Of a stretch of DNA of 64,000 nt, positions 39,955 through 49,292 are shown one piece after another (within the stretch, counting starts at the first letter, position 1; each line of letters opens with the position of its first letter). The position numbers and the translations under genes were made by a program. This DNA is from Onchocerca lupi (taxonomy: Eukaryota > Nematoda > Chromadorea > Rhabditida > Onchocercidae). The DNA is taken from positions 1 through 64,000 of the forward strand of contig JAOVVO010000310.1 of assembly GCA_028564675.1 (NCBI GenBank), in the 5' to 3' direction. The notes under the pieces were generated by a model. That model saw nothing but the letters and a program-made list of their open reading frames with translations, was not told where the DNA came from and ran no database searches.

Positions 39955-42096
39955 ATGTCAGAAGCTCTAACAAGGCATTCCAAGTGCAAAAATGAAATTT
40001 TGAATGATAATAAGAAACAAACAGTTAATATAGTGAGCATTGATCCGGTAAAAAATACTAGTAATCTTTTTCATTTTCTATTTTAAAATTCTAGATTTTG
40101 ACGAGAATTTTACGACTGTTACCTAATTAACACCCAGCAAAGATAGTATTTCTTCAAGTACCAGAACATTCTGATTCGATGAATTTATTCCTGATGAATA
40201 ATTATCAAATAATAAATTAACTTGATATTAATAAATATGTAAGAAAAAATGCAGAAAAAATGTTTAAGAATACGTTGGGAGCATAGGAAAAATGAACTGA
40301 TACAACAGTATTAAATGACATGAAATGTAACAAAGTGAGTGAAGTGAAATCAAATTCAAATCAAATTTAGATTATTAACAATAGAATAATGAAATAAACA
40401 TCAGATGTTTCGGGAAAAATGTGAATTTTTGTATTTTAGAAACAGGAAAATAAAAAGATGATTGATTGAATTAAATAATCAGCTACTAAAGAAATACTTG
40501 ATCACATTTATAGATATACATATGTTTTGACGTGGAACAATTGACGAATGCAAAACAGGAAGTGAAATTACAACGTTGCAAGGGTATTCAGGATAATATT
40601 GCGTGGCGCATGCGAACAAACGTACCCGACCGATATATTATCAGTCCATCCAGAGGCTTTATTAAAAATGATGAACCTATCATGGTAATTAGAACATTAA
40701 TGCATAGGACTTCTCAGATTTTTTCGACATTTCTCTTAAAAGATTTAATTATTTTCGAATTTGAGATATTTGATGAATCGCAGTTTAAACGACAGTTTTA
40801 AGCTATTACATTTATTGAAATAGTTTGTATTACACTTCAAATATAAGTGCACATGTATTTAATTGGCTATTAAATGAGACTAATTAAATCATTTCCACGT
40901 TTGCTTCGAAATTGATTGCTATAAATATATTAATGTTCTGTCAACTCTTTCGTTACTTTTCTTTCAAAAATATTTAATTAGTGAAATTAAAATAAGAGGA
41001 AATTACAGTCAACAATCGAATTGATAAAGAATAAATTTCATCCCAAACATAAATTAACGCTTCAAGCAATTGCAATGGTCGATGATTGTAATGAGCAAAC
41101 AATTTGGAAACATCAAAACGCTCGAAATCGAAATAAAGTACAATCAATACGATTGAAATTGAGTACAGTATTGATAAATATCGAGATGTCTAAATATGAG
41201 GTTGTTGTTGATTTTGCCAATGTAACAATTTGTCAAATAAGCTGATCCAATCACATAACATTACAATTTAAATTACAGTAATACTGGATAATTAGATCAT
41301 GTTGATTATGACAGTAACATCAGATATATTATCAAATCAGTTCTATAGAAAATGAAAGTGAAAATTTTCATCGGAAATTTACTCAATGCAAATAATAATG
41401 GATCTAAAATAATAAAATCATGCTTCGAAATATTTTTTAAAAACTTTTTTGAAGTTTTTTAAATTTTATCAAATTCACCACGAAAGTTTTTTCATGAGTA
41501 TCTGTAACTTTTAAAAGAAAAGGAACAGAAAATAGAAGCATTCTAATGAGAAGAATTCAGCACGAAAATCTTGCATTGGGAGTAGAAAATTTGAAAAGTC
41601 TCCCGGAACATAGTCCTACCACGGGATTAAGACGCATCCAAGACTTGGAAAAGCTATTGGATATGCTAGAAGAGGATTTCAATAATATCCGAAAAAGTAC
41701 CGAACGAACAAGACGTTTAAGGGCAGTCTTAGAAAACGCATTATATTCACGGTAACTAATTGAATTTAACGTGAAAAATACGAAAGAATACCGAAAATTT
41801 TTGAAACAAAAACTAACATATTGTTAATGATTAACGTTTTTGGTGCTTGAAGAATTTAAATTAGATTCAAAATTATTCATTTTACTAATTTATTAGTTTT
41901 CCATTTTCCTAATTTTAATAAAATTTTATTCACTTGTAGCAAATTAATTTTGGTGGAATTGAAGCGACAAGCAATAGAAAATGATCAGAAAACGAAAAAG
42001 TTAAAAAAAGAACTTGAAGATAAAGAAACAGAGCTGCAACTTATCCAACAAATGCAAACGAAAAGCTTGAATGATCCAACATGTCGGATTTCATGA
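39955..42096 (+). CDS. MSP-domain protein with C-terminal coiled coil, 5 exons
   Basis: Exons 39955-40047, 40514-40684, 41009-41167, 41561-41751, 41940-42096; 771 nt, 256 residues, all phases consistent. Residues about 27-140 form one MSP domain: …VNIVSIDP opens it; exon 2 gives the strand pair ICFDVEQLTNAKQEVKLQ, then NIAWRMRTNVPDRYIISPSR (compare the VAP wording FKVKTTAPRRYCVRPNSG); exon 3 gives HKLTLQAIAMV and the closing SIRLKLS. Exons 4 and 5 code for heptad-rich helices (LEKLLDMLEEDFNNIRKSTE; KKLKKELEDKETELQLIQ). Unlike VAP it ends without a membrane anchor. MSP domains act as cytoskeletal polymer units in nematode sperm or as FFAT-binding adaptors; which applies here is not visible. 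It converges on the minus-strand gene that follows. Confidence 0.85.
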
Positions 42097-42175
42097 ATTA
42101 CCTATTTAATTGTACTGATGCCAATGCTAAACTACAAATATGAACGAAATTTAATGAATTTCCGGAACTATTTCC

Positions 42176-42196
42176 AATAAAATCTGTTTTAATAAA
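42176..42196 (+). terminator. Poly(A) signals of the MSP-domain gene
   Basis: Two aataaa hexamers (42176-42181 and 42191-42196) lie 80-100 bases after the stop codon, the usual distance in nematode 3' UTRs. Confidence 0.6.
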
Positions 42197-42576
42197 ATCC
42201 ATCTGCCAGTGACTTTACTGCCACATGATGCTTAAGTTGCTATGAAAAGTGATTCATGATGTAAAGTATCAGACTATTGAGCTAGGTAAAATCAATCTCC
42301 CAGGTGTCATCGAGATTGCAAATGAATAGTTTTGAAAGCTTTTTATGCCAAACTTCGATAAATACGTGAAATGTAAAAGGCATCATTTTTATCCTTTTGT
42401 GATCAAGAATCAAGTGGAATTATGTTGATGATAACCATAATTTGATTATTTGTTTATTTTCTTCCGAAACATTTTACAATGAGTCAAACATGGTCATAAT
42501 CCGGTAAATTAAAAAGTTGCTGAAAACAGTAAATTTGATAAACATATTTGACATTGCTGAGTGACCCGAGTTACGC

Positions 42577-45241
42577 TTAAATTATCATATCGTCGCCTTC
42601 ATCATCGAGTGTCGGTTCATCATTCGTCTCATAAAGTTTGCATTTATTCTCGTCAATCTTGACATGCAAGTTTGCACCCATTACCGTATCCTTTGGTTTT
42701 TCATTGTCCATTTCATGACGTGATTTTATCTCTTCTGTTTCTTTTTCAATTTCTAATTTCCTTTCCTGAAAACACTTGTTCACCAATTAATTAGGCTAGC
42801 CATTTGTTAAGTAAATAAGAATAATAAATTTCCTGTAAATACCTTACGGACTTCATCAATGTTGCCCATAATTTTAACTTTACTCATCGGTATGATATCT
42901 GCTCTTCTGCAATTAATATAATTTCACTTATTACTTAATCTAATCCTTCTGAGGATAATAAAAATCTTAACACTTAAAATCGAAAAGAAAGGTATTCAAA
43001 TCAAAATTCGAAAATAAAGGAATTCTTATTAGCAGATTATATTTTCTTTTTTTTAACACTTCAGACAATTACGCCTTAGTAATAGGGACAAACAGAGTGA
43101 ATATGAAGTAATCTAAAGAAGCCTAAATATAAATTTCAAACTTTAACTTAATGTTTCAAAAATGACAATTTTAGACGAACATTTATGAATCACTCACTCT
43201 TCATCGCTATCAGCAGTTCCTTCAATTTGAGTTTGATCATCTCTTCTTTGCTCATCCTTTTTCTGCAGCGTAAATGATAGCATTATGATAAGAGTTCATT
43301 TTTCCTTTCTTATTTAAATTATTTTTAACATTTAACTGTTAAATTAGAAGTATAGGATATAATCTTGAAAATATGCAACATTTGAATGCTGCATTAGGTG
43401 ATTCTTATCGGACAAAATAATCATATCCAGTTCTAGGCGTACAATAATACTATGGCCGTTCATATCCAGTATTTATACTCCAGTACATTTCACGTGATTG
43501 CCACGTGATCCTGCGCTCAAAACGATATCATTTTCAAGTGAAAATTGAAATTGAAAAATAACAAAAAAGTTGCACGCGAAGAATAAGAATACCCTTTCAC
43601 TTTTTTTCGCTTTCACGTCCTTTTTTGCTTTCTTAATTAGAATGTTTTTATTGTTTGCTTTTTCGTCCTTTAATTTATTCATTTCTGTATAAAGTTGATA
43701 AAATACTTCATTTTTTGTCAAAATTTTTAAATATTTATGTATATTTTAGAATGTCTCTTAATTGATTACCTCAAATCATCTCAATTTTGCAATATTCATT
43801 TCCGTCCATATTTCACTCCTAATTTGTTTCTAAAGAATATATTTTTTATCACTAACAGTCTTCCTTTGATTCGTTCTCTCCGAGGTTTTTGCAACTTTAT
43901 TAGAAGTAGTAACAACAGGTATACTGCTTGGAGCTCCTGCTATCGGACTTGTCGGTATTGCAGTGTTTGTTCTAATTTTAACCGTTTTCTTCTTCAAGCA
44001 ATATAGGGGAGATAAAATTATCAATACAAATAGACTTTGCATCATTTTCCATAATACACACAACAATGCTACAGAAATGGAATGAAATGAGCGAATTTCA
44101 TTTTGAAATGCTTTTTCAAATCCTTTAACGGGTTGAACTAATTTTGAAAAACCTTTTAATTATGCAAATAAACAATTATTAACATTAAATAGGGAAAAAA
44201 CCTTTGCATTTCGTGTTTTTGATATACTTGAATTTAGCTAATTGTTTAAATAATATTTTGAAATTTAATCGTTTCTGCTAATTGTCCCATATAAAGATTA
44301 TTATTCCAATTTTCAGTGTCATACCTTCAGTATGATTGAAATTTTGCAACCCCCTTTGTAAAGCACTTGCTGACATCACTCCCACGTTAACTTGCCTACT
44401 ACCGTAGCTATAAGAAGTAGGAGTTTTCAGAGATAATTTTAAGAATTATGAAAGTTACAATAGCATCCAACCACTTATCATCCTTATATATATTATTTTG
44501 TTCTGGATTGAAAAAAAAATTGAATATGGAAATTTTAAAAACTCCAAAGAATACCTTTCACAGGGGTTCATGTTTTATTTCAAACATTTTTCTCAAAAAT
44601 TGTTGAAACTATTCTGAACTCTATCAGATGTTTCACATATTAAAATCATTTTCAGAGATATTATTGATTTTTCTATGACTGCACCTGAAATATCAATATT
44701 CCATTAACTGGTGAATTCTAAAATCGCATATAACCTACACCAAACAATTGTGTTGCGATCAATTACTTGAATCTTCTCTTCAAAACAAATTGAATAATAA
44801 ATTCAATCGTCAATTGATCAATTTTAAAAATAGTCATTTCACAATTAGTAATTTACAAGATTATTATTAAATAATTGCTCATCACAACATGCATTTTATA
44901 AAACTTAATTTTATATTAGTTTTATTATCATTCCTATTAGTCATTAACATAAGTAATAATCAACGTCAACACGATACACTATCCTCATCAGTCCGAGTTG
45001 GCAAGAAGTAAATGTCAACTATCTTCGGAAATTCCTTTGCTGAACAATATTCATTATTTATGATATGATAAGTCTGAAGCAATGAAATGTGCAATATGGT
45101 TCACGTCTCTGCCTGTTGTTTTACGTATTTCAAGATTAGCGCCGAATATTTCTCGTATTTTGCAAAGTTAAGAATCTGCCAAGATTTCTGGCACTTCAAC
45201 AAATCACTATGGAAACCAAGTAAAGGCGATCGTTTAGAATA
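42577..45241 (-). CDS. Single-pass membrane protein of unknown family, at least 9 exons, 5' end incomplete
   Basis: Minus-strand exons, 5' to 3': 45241-45125 (…LLKCQKSWQILNFAKYEKYS…), 45073-44978 (…NNEYCSAKEFPKIVDIYF…), 44775-44735 (KIQVIDRNTIVWC), 44407-44325 (YGSRQVNVGVMSASALQRGL…), 44068-43853, 43684-43593, 43262-43198, 42906-42843, 42765-42577. Total 963 nt, 320 residues, in phase throughout; the donor at 43853 (gtgata) is the weakest junction. The N-terminal ~140 residues contain Cys and NHT/NxS-like sites and look extracellular. Then comes a hydrophobic span, ALLCVLWKMMQSLFVLIIL, a KKKTVKIR stop-transfer, a Thr/Pro/Ser linker, and a charged, partly coiled-coil tail ending LDDEGDDMII. 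Possible earlier exons are at about 45480-45370 (FSIASLINHLALDIVTS) and 46166-46032 (KLNDFMFCLTSGSLKLTANY). I recognise no family. Confidence 0.65.
44408..44734 (-). other. Intron of the unknown membrane-protein gene
   Basis: Between the exon ending at 44735 (donor gttata after an AG) and the exon starting at 44407 (acceptor cttatag, first base completing a Ser codon). No other feature is seen. Confidence 0.5.
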
Positions 45242-45694
45242 CTCTTTGGGATATCTTTAGAATTTCTTTTTATTACATTTTAGCCATTACAATTCATATA
45301 AGGTAAAATGTCTGATCGTAGTATAATGTAACTGTTCTTTTCTTATAAATTTAGAAAACAAAAAAATTTTATCAATTAATTCCCGTCAAATTTCACAAAT
45401 ACAGATGTTACAATATCAAGTGCTAAATGATTAATAAGTGATGCAATCGAAAACTGAATATTGTTCGGAGTTATAGAAAAGTCATTTCGTTTTATTATTT
45501 TAGAATTTAATGTTGCAATTCTATATCATACAATTATTTTAATTTGAGCTTATCATAATTTTTGGCTATTTTGATGATCTTCTTACTATCAATAGCAAAA
45601 TTTTTTTTTTCTGGAAAAAGTTTCAGATGATACGATATATCATGAAGGGTTAATACCTGATTTGCCGTCTTTACCTCCTCTTTCTACACCACAA

Positions 45695-45823
45695 GTTGTT
45701 TGTATATATTTTTATTCCTTGTCTCATAAATATTTCTTGTGCTAAATCTGAAATATCCTTATCTTCCGACGGTAAAATAGTTAAAATAGTGTCTTTTACT
45801 TCTATAATTGAGACATCAATCTA
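45695..45823 (-). pseudogene. lpdA: Fragment of bacterial dihydrolipoamide dehydrogenase (probable Wolbachia-derived insert)
   Basis: Read from 45817 down to 45695, the minus strand gives DVSIIEVKDTILTILPSEDK and then DISDLAQEIFMRQGIKIYTN without a stop. This is the NAD-binding-domain segment of E3 dihydrolipoyl dehydrogenase, in which bacterial proteins carry V-(T/S)-I-(I/V)-E-x3-x-I-L-P-x-x-D-x-(D/E)-I-(S/A) and then F-x-(K/R)-Q-G-I-K-I. A TAG at 45823-45821 interrupts the frame just before the block, and after it the frame runs into unrelated sequence and stops, so it is a remnant. The nematode's own mitochondrial E3 gene would be spliced and much longer. The wording is closer to Rickettsiales, and the context is an intron or 5' region of the unknown membrane-protein gene. 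Confidence 0.65.
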
Positions 45824-46189
45824 TGATATTTTTGCATCGTTTCCATGAGATTTCATCTTCTTATCATTAGCTGCAAATAATCCAATGAAGCATTCTAGTG
45901 ATCCTTGATGGAATCATCAGATATACTTCCTCTTCTCTTTCTTTGCTCTAATTATAATTTTGCTTCCATAAATGTCTCTAACAAAGTACTATTAAAGATA
46001 ACGAATATTTTAATATATCCATGGAAATTACTGGGAATGATGGAAAAACTAAGAAGTAATTAGCTGTAAGCTTCAAACTTCCCGAAGTCAAACAAAACAT
46101 GAAATCATTCAACTTTGAATCAACCAGAGATTTTGTGAAAGAAAGTAAGAAATTACAAACAAGCATTCGTAACAAGCAAAATCCTATGG

Positions 46190-46876
46190 TTGCTTTCGTT
46201 TTTTTTTTCTTTTTTTTTTTGCAAATTTTTCATAAATCTTTGTTTAAATTGAAAGAGATTTAAATTTTTAAGCAGGACATCTGGCACATAAAATTTCTTT
46301 AATAAAAATTTCTAAATAAATGAAATAGAACTGATTCTTAGAAATTTTAGATATCTGCATTAACGAATCAGTCACACCAAAAAAATGCTCGAACTGGTAG
46401 ATCCCATTTAATCAGTTCGTCAAACTTTGTAAAACATCGGGTTTATTTGATTTATTTTTAAATAACTCTTTTTATGAAAAGAAACTTTTTTGAGTTTACA
46501 TTGTTAAAGAATTTTTTGAAGAAATCATTGCCAATGCAATAAGATTATCATTCAGCGTGAAAGTGCGCATATTTCTGCAACATGTAACAATTTTTTAGCT
46601 GCTTTTAAAATATAGTATTGGCAATAAACGATTAATTTCAAGTCTGTTTGGATTGCAGGCCTCAACTCTTAGGTAGAAGTTGAGGATCCCCACAAGATTT
46701 AATCATCAATTGGCTAATTATGAGTGATTTAATAAGAGGCTGGAGTGAAAATGGTTTTAAAAACGAAATTATTACCTATTGATATACAGTAGTTCATAAA
46801 TACATGACAATGACTAACAGATTTATTCATATGAATGAGCTATTGCTTTTCTTTACCTTTTTTACAAATTTTAAAG
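46190..46876. other. Intergenic, upstream of the PACRG relic
   Basis: Poly-T tract at 46200-46220, otherwise AT-rich. No exon of the PACRG relic could be found upstream of 46877, so its N-terminal part is missing or too decayed to see. Confidence 0.4.
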
Positions 46877-49034
46877 AAAGAATGGAATCGTTTTCGGGTA
46901 CTGTATGATAATGCCACCTACCGGTTCGACTTGAACAACGTGGCACTGGTAAACCATCCAGAAATATTCGATGTTTGGAAAATCCCAAACTTATATCCGC
47001 TGAACGTTTCATGGATTAGCTAATAAAATTTTCATTTGGCCTTCCGTTACTTGAATATGTAAATTTAAAAATTATCCCTTTCCTTATATTTTAAATAAAG
47101 TGTCAGAAAATTTAGAAAAATATCTGCAAAATCTGAATTTATATTTAAATTTGAAATAGCTAACGAATTGATTCATCTTCATGAAATTGAAATGAATTAT
47201 GAAGATTAGATATTTCAATATTTAAGTAGAATATAGCATCTCATTAATAATAGAATAAACGATGCTTACTCCTATTATTGAGTATTTATCGATTTCATTT
47301 GTTTTAGCCTTATCGTTCAATTGCTGAACAAGGTGTTATAGATCTATTAAAGAATTATGTCAAGAACGAATCAGTCATAGAGCATGCCCCAACTTTTTTG
47401 TTCTCTACTTTACTTTTCCAAGTTTACCACTTCTGCTTTATTCCTTCATCGATTTATCACTTTCTCACTTCAAATTTGATTAATAAAAGTAGCTTTAAAA
47501 TATTCAAATTATGTTTGAGGAAATTCCAAGAGAAATGCAGAAGATTCTTATATTGTCCTTTTAAAAATCATTCTTTCAATGAAAGTTTTATCAACTGCAA
47601 TTTGCTAACAATTGATTTTGATTAGTTACAATTTTCCCGCGATTTATCCGGTGCTTCTGAATTTATACTAAGCCTTATTTTAACGCCAATTGATCTTTGA
47701 AATTACCGTATCTTCATGAAAATATTCACATTAAAATAAGGGATAATTAAATTGCTTTGCATTTAACAAATATTTTGATAATGTTCCTATCAATTCTATT
47801 GCTTTTTCGTTATTCAGTTCTTTTCGATATTTTTTTAAGGTTCGGGCATTAAATGCAACGTTACCATCTCCGGAAATTACAAAAAAGAAAATGGCATTAT
47901 CGCTAATTATTCAACTTTCCCAGATTCCACAATGTGGTCTAGCTTTGATATCGTACTTCAGGCATCTTCTTCTGCCATTACGTAGGCACTTTTACTATAA
48001 TCCACCGATTTATGTCGGTGGATTTCTTCAATTCCAATTATGTCATGTGTGCGAATATTAATGCTTATTTAATGAAATATTCTACTCAAGCTATATAGCA
48101 CCAAAGTAATAATGCGATTCAAATTTTGTGATTCCAATTTCCAGAATATTATAGTGATGTCGTGGAACTTGGTATGTTAGGATGAAAGTGTTCCCCGACA
48201 CTAAGTAATTCGAATAGTTTATTACGTTGAATATAACGCGTGAGGTATTGTCCAAACGCGGCACACAATAAGTAACGAATGTATAATATAACGAGAAAAT
48301 AGAAGTAAAAAAAAGGGGGGTGTTGACAGTGGAAGCGGTTCGGCGTCGTCCTGGTTGATCGGATAACGAGAAGCGAAATGAAATCAAACGAATGAATTTT
48401 GGCTCGTTTGGTGCCGCTTATATACCATTTTTGTCCACCCATGGTGCCGTCTGGGTGTCTGGAATCCAAGACGGGGTCCCATTAATCAAGCGGGCACCGT
48501 CTTTGATAATTATTTGATCTGTCGCCGTTGATGAGTTTGGTCCTGGCACCGGGTGTTAAAAATTCCATAGCGGAAGTCATTAATATATTTACAAAAAAAA
48601 AGTTCTAAGATATCATCAATCAAATCAAATAGTTTAGATTGACAAAAAATGTCGAAATTACATTTGAGTTTTAGCCTTTACAATAATGTGATAAAACATT
48701 TCTTAACAATTTAAACCAACATTTACTATATTTACTTTTTTTTATATAATAAAATGAGATAGAATTATACTAAATTTGTGTCATCTTTCCTTCGGTTTCC
48801 CGACAAGTGATGTTATCAGAGAACAAAGTGTATGACATTGGATACAAATGCGGGAAATCTTTCGGCGAATATATTGAAGCAGCATTAAACAGTTTGGAGA
48901 AAACGGGTTATCCGTAGGCTTTTGCAGCTATCAAAAAAGTCATCCCAACTTACGAGAGGTGCATGAAGATTAATCCTAATCGATTTTGTCAAACATTTTC
49001 TTGCACTTCAAAATTAGAGAATTGGCACTTTTAA
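46877..49034 (+). pseudogene. PACRG (parkin co-regulated) family pseudogene
   Basis: Four exon remnants keep PACRG order and splice phases. Exon A, 46877-47058: EWNRFRVLYDNA, then after a 1-base slip near 46915 LPVRLEQRGTGKPSRN…, an in-frame TAG (47017-47019) after RFMD, then LIKFSFGLPLLEY with donor gtaaat. Exon B, 47308-47421: PYRSIAEQGVIDLLKNY…, donor gtttac. Exon C, 47840-48013: VRALNATLPSPEITKKK…, …ALISYFRHLLLPLRRHFYYN. Exon D, 48822-49034: …GEYIEAALNSLEKTGYP, TAG (48915-48917), AFAAIKKVIPTYERC. These match family landmarks such as PY-F-A-x-(E/Q)-G-DLL, ALN-PE-I, AL-x-YYRQ-LLP and the terminal IK-VPTYE-C. PACRG is an axonemal microtubule inner protein. Three disablements argue for a pseudogene, with assembly error the alternative. 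The N-terminus was not found. Confidence 0.75.
48163..48567 (-). mobile_element. LTR-like insertion (solo LTR candidate) in the last intron of the PACRG pseudogene
   Basis: About 405 bp that is clearly more GC-rich and CG-containing than its surroundings. Its candidate ends are an inverted pair: tggaa at 48163 and ttcca at 48563-48567. Read on the minus strand it has a TATA box (gtatataagc, 48425-48416) and, about 195 bases on, an aataaa (48223-48218), the promoter/poly(A) order expected of an LTR. No internal retroelement genes and no clear target-site duplication were found, so the borders are approximate; a non-autonomous DNA element is the alternative. Confidence 0.5.
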
Positions 49035-49241
49035 TTTGAAAGATTTTCTCAAAAAAATCATTGATAACTGGAGACTTCGGAAAATCTCAAATTGAAAGTG
49101 CAAAACTCTGTGAAATTTTCATCATCTTTATTCTTATCCTTCATTTTTTTTCTTTTTTTTTTGAATGATTACGGTAAAAATTAAAAATGAAACTCTGCGA
49201 TGCTTCTGTAATGCTTTCTTTGTGATGTATCCCTTTTAAGT

Positions 49242-49247
49242 TTTATT
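49242..49247 (-). terminator. Poly(A) signal of the TTBK-like kinase gene
   Basis: aataaa on the minus strand 46 bases after the stop codon. It lies in the 260-bp gap where this gene and the PACRG relic meet tail to tail. Confidence 0.6.
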
Positions 49248-49292
49248 GCAATTTTTTCTATTATAATTTCATTTTTTAGTTCGCAGCAGTTT

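Noticed and set aside
41546..41560. ATG at 41546 as a start of a separate coiled-coil gene
   Set aside because: The acceptor attcag ending at 41560 joins the MSP-domain exon in phase, so this is an internal exon.
43737..44085. Plus-strand reading with a membrane-like GILLGAPAIGLVGIAVFVL segment
   Set aside because: Opposite strand of an exon that splices in phase with eight others on the minus strand; no plus-strand partner exons.
44889..45011. Plus-strand 40-codon frame with a hydrophobic start and a C-terminal SSSVRVGKK, resembling an amidated neuropeptide precursor
   Set aside because: It lies antisense to a well-supported exon (45073-44978) and adjoining intron of the minus-strand membrane-protein gene; the GKK ending is likely chance.
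48149..48469. 106-codon minus-strand frame (MDSRHPDGTMGGQKW…)
   Set aside because: It falls inside the LTR-like element and overlaps another frame; composition reflects the element, with no protein-family resemblance.
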